Below, piece by piece: positions 1-8,512 of a stretch of 64,000 nt of DNA. How positions within the stretch are numbered: position 1 is the stretch's first letter; every line of letters begins with the position of its first letter. The translations under genes and the position numbers were made by a program. The notes under the pieces were generated by a model. That model had not been told where the DNA came from. It was given only the letters and a program-made list of their open reading frames with translations, and ran no database searches. The stretch covers positions 124,001 to 188,000 of the forward strand of contig NZ_JAQAGY010000003.1 in the NCBI RefSeq assembly GCF_027533645.1. Direction: 5' to 3'. This DNA comes from Paenibacillus caseinilyticus. Its GTDB lineage: Bacteria > Bacillota > Bacilli > Paenibacillales > NBRC-103111.

Positions 1-651
1 GCCTTCGCAGAATTTCTGGTCGATCTTGCAATCGAGAATCCGCATCGGATTACGGTCGTAACGGGACTGGCAGTCCTTGCAGAGCTGGTCCTTCACGGGG
101 GCGAAGAACTGCTGGATGTGCTCGCGGTAAGAGGCGCGCACGGACGGCGTGCCGACCGAGTTGACCTCCACCACAACATCCTTCAGACCCAGCTCCTTGT
201 AGAAGGTGTAGCCGAGCGCGATCACTTCCGCATCGATCCCCGGGTCGACGGCGCCGAACGCCTCGATGCCGAACTGGTGGAACTGGCGGTATCGGCCCGC
301 TTGGGGCTGTTCGTACCGGAACATCGGCCCGATGTAATACAGCTTCGTGACATCCGGTTCGCCGTACAGCTTATTCTCCACATAGGAGCGCACGACGCCC
401 GCCGTGCCTTCGGGACGGAGCGACATGCTCCGGTCGCCCTTATCGATGAAGGTATACATTTCCTTCTCGACAATATCCGTCGTCTCGCCGACGCCGCGTT
501 GGAACAGCTCTGTGCTCTCGAAGACCGGCGTGCGGATCTCCTTGTAATTGAATCTCAGGCACAGCTCGCGCGCCTTGTTCTCAATATACTGCCACTTCTC
601 GATTTCACCGGGCAGCAGGTCCTGCGTGCCCTTTGGTTTCTGAATGCTCAT
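1..651 (-). CDS. hisS: Histidyl-tRNA synthetase, N-terminal part (cut by window edge)
   Basis: Class II aminoacyl-tRNA synthetase that charges tRNA-His with histidine in the cytoplasm. The first 217 codons are present and the reading frame runs off the window at position 1. The translation begins [16 protein letters not shown], the usual HisRS start, and contains the class II motif 2 region ([13 protein letters not shown]) at about residues 80-92. The ATG at 649-651 follows a long untranslated leader that carries a T-box, which independently agrees with a histidine-related synthetase. Its C-terminal anticodon-binding domain lies outside the window. Confidence 0.96.
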   Translation of the reverse strand, partial: MSIQKPKGTQDLLPGEIEKWQYIENKARELCLRFNYKEIRTPVFESTELFQRGVGETTDIVEKEMYTFIDKGDRSMSLRPEGTAGVVRSYVENKLYGEPDVTKLYYIGPMFRYEQPQAGRYRQFHQFGIEAFGAVDPGIDAEVIALGYTFYKELGLKDVVVEVNSVGTPSVRASYREHIQQFFAPVKDQLCKDCQSRYDRNPMRILDCKIDQKFCEG

Positions 652-1050
652 CGTAAGCTCTGACTCCTTTCCTTCTGCTCACCTGTTTCTGCTTCTAAAA
701 AACAAAAAACTCCCGCCCCTGAACTTGTTCAGGGACGAGAGATTGAGCTTGCAGCTAGTCTCCCGCGGTACCACCCACGATTCGAAAGAGCCCGGACACC
801 GCCTTCGCGGCACGCCTGCTTCTCTTTCACACTTCATGCGGATAACGCCCGCCTGCGCGTGCGGCTACTGTCCGGTACCGGTAAATGGCCTTGGGCCATA
901 CGGATACGGCGGAGTTCCCCGACCGTCCTCCGGGAGGTCTTTCGTGCGATTCGCGCAAGGAAGCTTACAGCCTCGGCTTCCCTCTCTGGTATACGCAAGA
1001 TTCGTACTACTCTTTCCCATCGATGGATCGACATGTTTTGGCAATGGTTA
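652..1050 (-). ncRNA. T-box leader (riboswitch) of hisS
   Basis: Read on the minus strand, the leader carries the conserved T-box sequence TGGGTGGTACCGCG at 777-764. It is followed by an intrinsic terminator whose stem would compete with the antiterminator. A GAAAGAGTAGTA segment lies near the 5' end, as in stem I of T-box RNAs. T-box RNAs bind uncharged tRNA and let transcription continue when that amino acid is scarce. A CAC codon at 946-944 is a candidate histidine specifier, but I placed it by eye without folding the RNA. Confidence 0.9.
703..746 (-). terminator. Regulated terminator of the hisS T-box
   Basis: On the minus strand an inverted repeat (CTCTCGTCCCTGAA / TTCAGGGGCGGGAG) is followed by a run of T. 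It lies just downstream of the T-box sequence, where the alternative terminator hairpin of a T-box leader is expected. Confidence 0.85.
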
Positions 1051-1056
1051 ACACTC

Positions 1057-1085
1057 ATTGTAATGATCTCTCTGCCGGAAGTCAA
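1057..1085 (-). promoter_or_regulatory. Sigma-A promoter of hisS
   Basis: On the minus strand TTGACT (1085-1080) and TACAAT (1062-1057) are separated by exactly 17 bp, a near-consensus housekeeping promoter. The predicted start point near 1050 gives a leader of about 400 nt that contains the whole T-box. Confidence 0.85.
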
Positions 1086-1136
1086 GCGTCCCGAACACCG
1101 AAATCGGGAACTTGGGCTCCCAACCAGGAATACGGC

Positions 1137-3095
1137 TTAGGATTCCGCTTTGACCGCGTTATATACGTCCCGGATCAGGAGGAATGTGTCTCCGTTGGTC
1201 AGCTCCGCCTTATTGCCGATCGCCTCGATCGTCTTCGGCTGAAGCAGCCCCTTGCCGGTCAGCACCGATACCGCGTTCTCCGGCCCGGCTTCCGCTTTCA
1301 CAAGCAGCGCGATCATGTGGGCGGCGGTATCCAGCGTCAGCGGAAGCGACTTTGGATCGGAGCCCTTCGCAAGAGCTCCGGCAGGACTGCCGGCCAGAAC
1401 AGCCGGTTTGAACTTGCGCATCCCTTCGAGCTGGTTCACGAACCGCTGCTGGTTGCTCTTCGCATCCAGCCCGAAGTCATTGTTGTAGCCTCCGGTAGCC
1501 AGACCGAGCGTAACCGCCACCTTCAAGCCCTCGTAGGCCTTGTGCTCCATGAACGGCTCCGGCTTCAGCGTATACGACTCCAGGACCATCCCCTGCTTCT
1601 TCAGCGTATCATGAAGCGCGGCGATGCTTTCCTTGGATGCCGCCATCTGGCGGAACGTCATCCCGTTCTCCGCTGCGATCTTGGCGGCTGCGCCGGCCGC
1701 TTCCGCCGCCGCCATGCCGACCGGAATCACGCGGGCCGTCCCGTGCGGCAGCGAGTCATACGAGGCTGCGCGCCCGACGACCAGCAGCCCGTCCACCTTC
1801 AGCGGCACGAGGCTGCGGAACGGAACCGCGTACTGCTTCGGTCCGGTAACGACCGCCCCCGTGTCCGCCGGCGACATCCGCTGGATGTCTACCGGGTAGG
1901 AACCGAATCCGACGCGGTCCCACTGGTCACGGTTCTCCAGTACATCTACGATGCTCAGGCGGTACTCGCCCTGGATATGCCGCGTCTCGCGCACATACAG
2001 CTCCGGCGCCGTGGCATCCAGTTCAATGCCGGATAGCTCCGGGTACGTCTTTCTCATATGCTCGACCACGTGCGGCAGCTCCGCCTTGGCCAGCTCGAAC
2101 GCCTCTGCCTTCGACTTCGGATCCGTCCCGTCCACGTCGAAGATCTGCAGCGCATTGATTAGGATCGTATTGTCGTTCTGGCGGCCGATGTTGAGCCCGC
2201 GCATGCGGATGCGTTCTTTGTTCACGGCCGGGTAATCCTTCATATCTTTATATCCCCAGATGCTCATCTCGTTGGAACCCGTACCGGCGTCGTTATCGTC
2301 CTCCGCCCGCTGGCGCATCTTCGCCCATACGTCCGGCGTGACGTTCTTCAGCCGGAAGACGAGGGTGACGGCCATCCGCGACTTTTTGTCCCCGAGGTCC
2401 TCGCGCCCTGTCGTGTAAGGTACGCCCGCGGCCGCCGCGATATCCGCATCCTGCGTCGCATCGATCACCGATTTCGCTGCCACCGTCATCTCGCTGCCGT
2501 CCGCCAGCGTCAGCTTCATCCCTTTGACCACGGACGCGGTATCCCGCTTCTCCGTGACCGGTTCCATCGACTTCACCTGAAGCAGCACATCGATATTCTT
2601 CTCTGCCGCGACCATCCGGTTGAAGGCATTGGCCGCCGTCACGACATCGAAGGAATCCCCTTCGATCTGGCTGTACCAGGCGGAGAAGAGCCCTTTGTTC
2701 AGGAGCACCTTCTGGTGCAGCACGCCTTCTCCCGGCCCGTAGTTCATATCGAGCGAGTTCAACCATCCGAGCGTCATCAGGCCGCCGAGAATCTCCCGGT
2801 TATGCCCGTCCACGAGCAGTGTACGCTGCCCGTTCTTCGCCGCCGATACCGCCGCCGCTACGCCTTCGGGATCGGTTCCCGCCACGATGACATCATAGCT
2901 TTCCTGCGGCTTCTGTACCGTCTTCACCTTCTCGAGCTTCTGTGCCGCTCCCGGCTTGACACCAAGGCTGCGCTTCGCACTCTTGGCATAGCTGTGCAGT
3001 CCGTAAGCCCCTGCTGCAATCAGGAGCAGCACAATAGCCAGCAGCATATAGCCTTTGGAGCTTCCGCCCCCGGCCCCTTTCTTGTTCGACGCCAT
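1137..3095 (-). CDS. Membrane-anchored FAD-dependent oxidoreductase
   Basis: 652-residue protein. It has a basic N-terminus, a single hydrophobic segment (about residues 15-35), then an FAD-binding Rossmann fold beginning YDVIVAGTDPEGVAAAVSAA with a loose GxxxxG dinucleotide motif. The body resembles the FAD_oxidored family (PF12831), a broad group with no single known reaction, so the substrate cannot be named. The start was set at the ATG at 3095 because AGAGGTG lies 5-6 nt upstream; the in-frame ATG 18 nt earlier lacks such a site. It lies directly upstream of hisS but is separated from it by the hisS promoter. Being a flavoprotein tied to the membrane by one N-terminal segment is the notable point. 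Confidence 0.8.
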   Translation of the reverse strand: MASNKKGAGGGSSKGYMLLAIVLLLIAAGAYGLHSYAKSAKRSLGVKPGAAQKLEKVKTVQKPQESYDVIVAGTDPEGVAAAVSAAKNGQRTLLVDGHNREILGGLMTLGWLNSLDMNYGPGEGVLHQKVLLNKGLFSAWYSQIEGDSFDVVTAANAFNRMVAAEKNIDVLLQVKSMEPVTEKRDTASVVKGMKLTLADGSEMTVAAKSVIDATQDADIAAAAGVPYTTGREDLGDKKSRMAVTLVFRLKNVTPDVWAKMRQRAEDDNDAGTGSNEMSIWGYKDMKDYPAVNKERIRMRGLNIGRQNDNTILINALQIFDVDGTDPKSKAEAFELAKAELPHVVEHMRKTYPELSGIELDATAPELYVRETRHIQGEYRLSIVDVLENRDQWDRVGFGSYPVDIQRMSPADTGAVVTGPKQYAVPFRSLVPLKVDGLLVVGRAASYDSLPHGTARVIPVGMAAAEAAGAAAKIAAENGMTFRQMAASKESIAALHDTLKKQGMVLESYTLKPEPFMEHKAYEGLKVAVTLGLATGGYNNDFGLDAKSNQQRFVNQLEGMRKFKPAVLAGSPAGALAKGSDPKSLPLTLDTAAHMIALLVKAEAGPENAVSVLTGKGLLQPKTIEAIGNKAELTNGDTFLLIRDVYNAVKAES

Positions 3096-3374
3096 AACAC
3101 ACCTCTGCTTCAATAAGTATAAATGATAAAGTACATTCCCCGGATTCGCCGGAGTACGGCTGCCTTGCGCCGGAGTGAATTATGATCATCCCGCCTGCTT
3201 CCCGGGCTCGTTCACCGCTTGGTTCTTCCGCCAACCTGATTGTCTATATGCGCTCTCCCGTTAGTTAACCGGATCCCGAGCGTTCTCCTAGCCGGTCCCT
3301 TCTCCCTGAGCCCCCCTTCTGTTCCACGGCACCGTCAACCAGTGTAGCATATTTCCATATCGCAGGTAAAACAA
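3096..3374. other. Intergenic region upstream of the FAD oxidoreductase
   Basis: No open frame here has a ribosome-binding site or a recognisable product. On the minus strand a TATACT lies close upstream of the oxidoreductase but has no convincing -35 partner, so I do not call a promoter. Confidence 0.5.
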
Positions 3375-3412
3375 ACAGACCGCTTCCCGGGCCTCGTGCC
3401 GGGAACGGTCTG
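3370..3412 (-). terminator. Intrinsic terminator after the small protein gene
   Basis: CAGACCG-TTCCCGG pairs with CCGGGAA-CGGTCTG (3375-3412). On the minus strand it is followed by TTTGTTTT, a few bases after the stop codon of the 58-codon gene. Confidence 0.8.
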
Positions 3413-3419
3413 CCGCAGC

Positions 3420-3596
3420 TTACCGGTATGGTTTGCGGGGGGTCCGCTTGAGCTGCTCGCTGCCTGAAGTATAGACGCTAAGCAGTGTGCTGTCCGCCCC
3501 CTCCGCCGACAGCAGGGCCATCGCTTCGGCCGGGCTGCCGTGTCCCAGCAGCTGATCCGGCTGGGCGGCGAGGACTTCCTTCGTGGAACGGTACAT
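3420..3596 (-). CDS. Small uncharacterised protein downstream of dtd
   Basis: A 58-residue frame beginning MYRSTKEVLAAQPDQ and ending in a basic tail (LKRTPRKPYR). I do not recognise a family. Support for a real gene is an AAAGGAG ribosome-binding site 10 nt before the ATG at 3596, position just after dtd on the same strand, and a strong terminator directly after its stop. An in-frame ATG at 3638 (MIISQSN...) preceded by GGGAGAG is an alternative start. It has no signal peptide or membrane segment. Confidence 0.55.
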   Translation of the reverse strand: MYRSTKEVLAAQPDQLLGHGSPAEAMALLSAEGADSTLLSVYTSGSEQLKRTPRKPYR

Positions 3597-3683
3597 GGCG
3601 TGACGGCTCCTTTGGGAGTTAGACTGAGAGATGATCATGCTCTCTCCCATTGTTCCCCAGAATCCGTCCATCCAATCCTGCGG

Positions 3684-4130
3684 TCAAGCCGGGGGGCTCT
3701 CCAGTATCAGTGTGACCGGTCCGTCGTTGACCAGCGACACGTCCATCATCGCCCCGAACTTGCCCGTCTCTACCGTAAGCCCAAGCTCCCGGAGCAGCGC
3801 ATTGAAGCGCTCGTACAGTGGCTCCGCCAGCTCGGGCTTGGCCGCGCCCATAAAGTTCGGACGTCTGCCTTTGCGGCAGTCGCCATACAGCGTGAACTGG
3901 GAAACCGAGAGAATCTGCCCTCCGGTTTCGAGCACCGAATGGTTCATTTTGCCGTCCCCGTCTTCGAAGATGCGCAGGCCCGCAATCTTATCCGCCAAGT
4001 ACTTCGCATCCGCTTCGGTATCCTCAGGGGCTATACCGACCAGCAGCACCAGTCCTTGTGCGATCCTGCCTACCGTTTCGCCCTCTACGGTCACTTGCGC
4101 CGCTTTGCTGCGCTGGAGTACCACTTTCAT
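3684..4130 (-). CDS. dtd: D-aminoacyl-tRNA deacylase
   Basis: Homodimeric proofreading enzyme that hydrolyses D-amino acids (and glycine mischarged on tRNA-Ala) from tRNA. The 148-residue protein has the full family length and starts [15 protein letters not shown]. Both active-site motifs are present: SQFTLYGD at about residues 79-86 and the Gly-cisPro motif in NDGPVT near residue 138. It lies downstream of rel on the same strand with about 70 bp between, the same pairing as in Bacillus (rel-dtd). Confidence 0.95.
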   Translation of the reverse strand: MKVVLQRSKAAQVTVEGETVGRIAQGLVLLVGIAPEDTEADAKYLADKIAGLRIFEDGDGKMNHSVLETGGQILSVSQFTLYGDCRKGRRPNFMGAAKPELAEPLYERFNALLRELGLTVETGKFGAMMDVSLVNDGPVTLILESPPA

Positions 4131-4199
4131 CGCATTCTGCCCCGCTTCTGATTCAAGTCTGGTCTTCTTCCTCCGTTCGGAGCCTCGTTCAAGCAGACC

Positions 4200-6404
4200 T
4201 TACGCCTGCATGATGCGCTGCACCGAATACACATCCTTCACCCGCTTGATCTTCTCCACCACGGAGTGCAGATGATCGATGTTGCGGATGAGAATTGTCA
4301 TATGGATGGTGACCATCTTGTTCTTGTCCGACCGTCCCGAGACCGCCGAGATGATCGTCTTGCATTCCGAGACCACCTGCAGCACTTCATTCAGAAGGCC
4401 GCGCCGGTCGTGGCCCGTAATCTCGATCTCGACGTTATAGTTCGCCTCCACATCATCGACCCACTCCACTTCGATGACGCGGTTGCCTTCATCGCTGCAT
4501 TCGGGCGACGGGATGTTCGTACAGTCCAGCCGGTGCACCGACACGCCGCGTCCCCGGGTAATGTAGCCGATAATCGTATCGCCTGGGACCGGATTGCAGC
4601 AGCGGGCGAACCGGATGAGCAGATTGTCCACTCCCTTGACCCGGACGCCCCCGGTAGGACGGCCCCGGCGCTCTTTGTCCGGCGACTTCATCTCCTTGAC
4701 TTCAGAGGTCAGCTGCATGGCCTGGGCCTGGGCTTCCTCCGCTTCCCTGCGGAGCTTCTCCGTCAGGCGCGTGACGATCTGGGCCGCGGTAATGCCGCCG
4801 AACCCGACCGCCGACAGCATATCTTCCACCTCTTGGAAGTTGAACTTGCGCGCAACCTCCATCAGTTCGTCTTCCTTCATGAGCGGAGACACTTCGTAGC
4901 CGAGACGCTTCAGTTCGCGCTCGATGAGCTCCTTGCCCTTGAGGACATTCTCCTCGCGGCGTTCCTTCTTGAACCACTGGCGGATCTTCGTGCGGGCGTG
5001 GGACGATTGCGCAATCTTCACCCAGTCCTGACTCGGACCGTACGAATGCTTCGACGTCAGGATCTCGACGATATCGCCCGTCTTCAGCCGGTGGTCCAGC
5101 GGTACGATGCGTCCATTCACCTTGGCTCCGATCGTGCGGTTGCCGACCTCGGTATGGATGCGGTAGGCAAAGTCCAGCGGCACGGAACCGACCGGAAGCT
5201 CAATGACTTCCCCCTTGGGCGTAAAGACGAACACGAGATCGGAGAAAAAGTCCATCTTGAGCGATTCCACGAACTCCTGCGCATCCTCCGCCTCGTTCTG
5301 CAGCTCGATGATCTCGCGGATAAAATGCATCTTGTCCTCGTAGCTGCCCGCCGGCACATTCGTGCCATCCTTATAAGCCCAGTGTGCCGCCACCCCGTAC
5401 TCGCTTGTCCGGTGCATTTCGAAGGTGCGGATCTGCACTTCGAGCGGCTCGCCCTTCGGGCCGATCACCGTCGTATGAAGCGACTGGTACATGTTCGGCT
5501 TCGGCATCGCGATATAGTCCTTGAAGCGCCCCGGCATCGGCTTCCACAACGTGTGAATGATGCCCAATGTAGCGTAGCAGTCCTTGATATTGTCCACGAT
5601 AATCCGCAGCGCAAGCAGGTCGTAGATTTCGTTGAACTGCTTGCTGCGTACGGTCATCTTCTTATAGATGCTGTAAATATGCTTCGGCCGGCCGGAGATG
5701 TCGCCTTCGATGCCCATCTCGTGCAGCTTTTCCTTCACGCCGAGGATCACATCGTTGATATACTGCTCCCGCTCCGTCCGTTTCTTCTGCATGAGATTCA
5801 CGATCCGGTAATACTGCTGCGGGTTCAGATAACGCAGCGCAATATCTTCCATCTCCCACTTGATGGCCGAGATACCAAGCCGGTGAGCAATCGGGCAGAA
5901 AATTTCCAGCGTCTCGTCGGCAATCCGTCGCTGCGCTTCTTCCGACTGGTGCTTGAGGGTGCGCATGTTGTGCAGCCGGTCCGCGAGCTTGATGAGGATG
6001 ACGCGGATGTCCTGGGCCATGGCCACGAACATTTTGCGGTAGTTCTCGTTCTGGTGTTCTTCCTTGCTCTTGAACTTGATCTTCTCGAGCTTCGTCAGTC
6101 CGTCCACGATCATCGCACAAGTCGCACCGAATTTCTCATGCACGGTCTCCAGGGATACGGTCGTATCCTCCACCACATCATGGAGCAGCGCAGCAATAAT
6201 CGAGATGGTATCCATCTGCATGTTCACGAGAATCTCCGCTACCGCCAGCGGATGCAATATGTAAGGCTCCCCGGACTTGCGGACCTGCCCGAAGTGGGCT
6301 TGATCGGCAAATTCGTAAGCTTCCCGGATTCGTTTGAGATCTTGTTCCTTCACATAACTGGATGCCTTCTCAAGAAGCTGCTCTATCCCCATCCGTTCAT
6401 CCAT
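4200..6404 (-). CDS. rel: Bifunctional (p)ppGpp synthetase/hydrolase
   Basis: 734-residue stringent-response enzyme that makes (p)ppGpp from ATP and GTP or GDP on starved ribosomes and also degrades it. The domains in order are an HD hydrolase with H51 and HD75-76 (ALLHDVVEDT), the synthetase around 230-350 (RIIVDNIKDCYATLG, GRFKDYIAMPKPNMYQSLHTT), a TGS domain (about 400-460), a conserved Cys region (RFARCCNPVPGD) and a C-terminal ACT domain. Both catalytic halves look intact. AAGGGA sits immediately before the first ATG and 12 nt before a second in-frame ATG (residue 5), so translation may begin at the latter. Confidence 0.96.
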   Translation of the reverse strand: MDERMGIEQLLEKASSYVKEQDLKRIREAYEFADQAHFGQVRKSGEPYILHPLAVAEILVNMQMDTISIIAALLHDVVEDTTVSLETVHEKFGATCAMIVDGLTKLEKIKFKSKEEHQNENYRKMFVAMAQDIRVILIKLADRLHNMRTLKHQSEEAQRRIADETLEIFCPIAHRLGISAIKWEMEDIALRYLNPQQYYRIVNLMQKKRTEREQYINDVILGVKEKLHEMGIEGDISGRPKHIYSIYKKMTVRSKQFNEIYDLLALRIIVDNIKDCYATLGIIHTLWKPMPGRFKDYIAMPKPNMYQSLHTTVIGPKGEPLEVQIRTFEMHRTSEYGVAAHWAYKDGTNVPAGSYEDKMHFIREIIELQNEAEDAQEFVESLKMDFFSDLVFVFTPKGEVIELPVGSVPLDFAYRIHTEVGNRTIGAKVNGRIVPLDHRLKTGDIVEILTSKHSYGPSQDWVKIAQSSHARTKIRQWFKKERREENVLKGKELIERELKRLGYEVSPLMKEDELMEVARKFNFQEVEDMLSAVGFGGITAAQIVTRLTEKLRREAEEAQAQAMQLTSEVKEMKSPDKERRGRPTGGVRVKGVDNLLIRFARCCNPVPGDTIIGYITRGRGVSVHRLDCTNIPSPECSDEGNRVIEVEWVDDVEANYNVEIEITGHDRRGLLNEVLQVVSECKTIISAVSGRSDKNKMVTIHMTILIRNIDHLHSVVEKIKRVKDVYSVQRIMQA

Positions 6405-6569
6405 TCCCTTAAATCGATTTTAATCCATTATGCCCCCGATGGGGGCTCTGCGTCAAGAATATGCGGGAAGAACCGACATTTTGCGCGGCCGGTGCGGAGG
6501 TCCCGAACCTTGGTCTTTCCTGCCCGGAGAGAGCAGCCCACGAGGGTCCGTGCGCTGCTGCGCTGCCCC

Positions 6570-7640
6570 CTACAGCTCCCGGAGCCCCTCGGCAATGAGC
6601 CTGCGCCGCTCTTCAATATAGTGGCGGATAAATTCAGGCTCTCCTTCGAACGTCGAGAAGGTCCACTTGCGTTCCGTGTCGCGGTATACGTAAGGACGAA
6701 TCGATTCATGCATGCTTTTCACCACAGGGAGAATCCGCTGCTCCGTAAAAGAGGTGCGAAGCAGCCGCTGAAGCAGCGCCTTGTACTGCCTCCGCACGCT
6801 TCCATATTGCATAAGCCGCCCGGTCAGCCGGTTGTATCCCTTTATTCTCACAAGGTCGCTGCCGCAGGCTTTGCCGTAGCAGTTGCGCCCCCATGTTCCT
6901 TCGTAATCCCAAGGGATAATCCGGTACTTGCCGGTCGGCTTATGCCGGTAGACGGCGTAATTCTGGTCGAAGCCGTCGTAATTCCCCGTAAGGACCGCTC
7001 CCGCCAGCCATCTCAGGTAATTGTCGATATCGAGTCTCCGGGTCAAATAGCCGTGCAGCTCCTTGGAAGCGGACGCCCCCTTGCCGTTCAGCCTGCGGAC
7101 GAACAGCACCAGTCTCCGACGGTCGGCCCCGGTGCCTATCATCTGCTGGTACCCATCGAACAGGGAAGTCTTGCGCCGGGAAGAACCCGCAGCCGTAAGG
7201 CCGAAATTCGCATGATCGTTCACCGCGTAGAACAGCGATTCCACTGCGATTCCCCGTTTACGGAAGAAGGGCTTCTCCACCCCCTCGAGCTCGAGATACA
7301 CCCCCAGGCTTCGGCCATTAAGCAGGAGCTGCACATGCCTGGTCTTCGGACTCGGGACCCCGATCCATTCAAAAAACTGAAACGACAACGCGTTGCGGAT
7401 CAGCGAAGGATCGTCGAATTCGGCATTATAATGGTAAGTCTTCCCTCCGCACACCACTTCATATGATCGTTTGGAATAGCTCCTCGTGTGTCCTCCGCGG
7501 TAACGTACCTTAGCATTCGCGCGCCCCCGACTCCCCGCCAGCTGGCAGCTGACGAATTTGTCGCTCCATACATCCTTCTCCAGCCGCTTCATCTGTTCCT
7601 CTCCCACCATCAGGTGCCTGACCGGCAGTTCCGCAGCCAT
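6570..7640 (-). CDS. cotH: CotH-family spore coat protein kinase
   Basis: 356 residues with the CotH fold: VRYRGGHTRSYSKRSYEV near the N-terminus, a GVYLELEGVEKPFF strand, GNYDGFDQNYAVY (likely catalytic Asp) and IIPWDYEGTWG (likely metal-binding Asp). In Bacillus subtilis CotH is an atypical kinase that phosphorylates coat proteins CotB and CotG and is needed for outer-coat assembly. The adjacent genes here encode a hydroxyl-rich repeat protein and CotB-like proteins, which fits that role. The ATG at 7640 has GGAAGAGGG just before it; an ATG at 7679 is a weaker alternative. The longest frame would begin at a TTG inside the upstream terminator and is unlikely. Confidence 0.88.
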   Translation of the reverse strand: MAAELPVRHLMVGEEQMKRLEKDVWSDKFVSCQLAGSRGRANAKVRYRGGHTRSYSKRSYEVVCGGKTYHYNAEFDDPSLIRNALSFQFFEWIGVPSPKTRHVQLLLNGRSLGVYLELEGVEKPFFRKRGIAVESLFYAVNDHANFGLTAAGSSRRKTSLFDGYQQMIGTGADRRRLVLFVRRLNGKGASASKELHGYLTRRLDIDNYLRWLAGAVLTGNYDGFDQNYAVYRHKPTGKYRIIPWDYEGTWGRNCYGKACGSDLVRIKGYNRLTGRLMQYGSVRRQYKALLQRLLRTSFTEQRILPVVKSMHESIRPYVYRDTERKWTFSTFEGEPEFIRHYIEERRRLIAEGLREL

Positions 7641-7707
7641 CCCTCTTCCGCCTTTCCCGTCCGATTCCGCGAAGCGCATACGTCCCGCCTGCGGCGACCG
7701 ATACAAG

Positions 7708-7739
7708 CAAAAAGCCTATCCCTAAGGATAGGCTTTTTG
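7708..7739. terminator. Bidirectional terminator between the repeat gene and cotH
   Basis: AAAAAGCCTATCC and GGATAGGCTTTTT form a perfect 13-bp stem with a 4-nt loop and T runs on both strands. It lies downstream of the repeat-protein stop codon and about 70 nt before the cotH start, so it should reduce read-through into cotH. Confidence 0.9.
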
Positions 7740-7817
7740 TTACTTTACGTTATGCCGGGAAGACGCCGGAGGCAACGGCAGCTGTCCTGCAGGTCGTTTC
7801 GCCCTCCGGCATACATT

Positions 7818-8330
7818 TTAACGACGGCCGCTGCGGTTCCCCTGCGTACGGTTGCCGCCCGTCCGGTTCCCCTGCGTACAGTTGCCGCCCGTCCGGTTCC
7901 CCTGCGTACGGTTGCCGCCCGTCCGGTTCCCCTTCGTACAGTTGCCGCCCGTCCGGTTCCCCTGCGTACGGTTGCCGCCCGTCCGGTTCCCCTGCGTACG
8001 GTTGCCGCCCGTCCGGTTCCCCTGCGTACGGTTGCCGCCCGTCCGGTTCCCTTTCGTACGGTTGCCGTCCGTCCGGTTCCCTTTCGTACAGTTGCCGCCC
8101 GTCCGGTTCCCTTTCGTACAGTTGCCGCCCGTCCGGTTCCCCTGCGTACGGTTGCCGCCCGTCCGGTTCCCTTTCGTACGGTTGCCGTCCGTCCGGTTCC
8201 CCTGTGTACGGTTGCCGCCCGTCCGGTTCCCCTGCGTGCGGTTGCCTTGGCCGCTTTCATTGCTGCCTCCACCGCAAGGATAGCAATCTCCTTGTACGTC
8301 CGCGTTCAATCCCTGTTCCTGTTTCGGCAT
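7818..8330 (-). CDS. GN(R/C)T pentapeptide-repeat protein, probable spore coat component
   Basis: 170 residues: a 28-residue head with two Cys (DCYPCGGGSNESGQ) followed by 27 tandem GNRT/GNCT pentapeptides with a fifth residue of G, Q, K or D, ending GNRSGRR. A strong AAAGGAGG site precedes the ATG at 8330, and a sigma-K-like promoter lies upstream. No catalytic domain, signal peptide or membrane segment is seen. Low complexity, a Thr in every pentapeptide and position next to cotH suggest a structural coat protein phosphorylated by CotH, in the manner of CotG. That is inference from context; there is no sequence match to CotG. The opposite strand and the other frames are also open across the array but have no comparable start site. 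Confidence 0.75.
   Translation of the reverse strand: MPKQEQGLNADVQGDCYPCGGGSNESGQGNRTQGNRTGGNRTQGNRTDGNRTKGNRTGGNRTQGNRTGGNCTKGNRTGGNCTKGNRTDGNRTKGNRTGGNRTQGNRTGGNRTQGNRTGGNRTQGNRTGGNCTKGNRTGGNRTQGNRTGGNCTQGNRTGGNRTQGNRSGRR
7834..8246. repeat. 30-bp tandem repeat array inside the GNRT gene
   Basis: About 14 copies of a 30-bp unit (two pentapeptides) run head to tail with only single-base differences. On the minus strand CGT/TGT variation changes Arg to Cys, and changes in the codon that follows Thr swap Gln and Lys. There are no unique spacers. Near identity indicates recent expansion or homogenisation. Confidence 0.95.
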
Positions 8331-8363
8331 CTCTCAAACTACCTCCTTTTAATAGAGCTAATT

Positions 8364-8392
8364 CAAGATATGTAGAATGCTCCCGCTCCGTG
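8364..8392 (-). promoter_or_regulatory. Putative sigma-K promoter of the GNRT repeat gene
   Basis: On the minus strand CAC (8392-8390), 17 bp, then CATATCTTG (8372-8364) resembles the sigma-K pattern AC-N16/17-CATANNNTA with one mismatch in the -10. It lies about 35 nt before the start codon, close enough for a short leader with the AAAGGAGG site. Confidence 0.45.
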
Positions 8393-8512
8393 AGGGACAA
8401 CCGTCAACCCTCGGCTCAAATTCCGCGTATGCCCTGACGTCCTATCAACTAAACGATTGTCCCCCAGACAAGATAGGAGTGGAATTTGGAAGAAAACTAG
8501 ATTCCAGACTAT

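Noticed and set aside
4266..7466. 1066-residue open frame on the plus strand opposite rel and cotH
   Set aside because: It is antisense to two genes with clear motifs, has no recognisable domain and arises from GC-rich codon use.
7834..8246. Regular 30-bp repeats that might suggest a CRISPR array
   Set aside because: Units are directly adjacent with no unique spacers, keep an open frame, and follow a good ribosome-binding site; no cas genes are present.
7488..8375. Open frames on the plus strand and in another minus frame across the GNRT array (up to 295 residues)
   Set aside because: Any 30-bp repeat without stops is open in several frames. Only the 7818-8330 minus frame has a strong ribosome-binding site, a sensible N-terminus and a following terminator.
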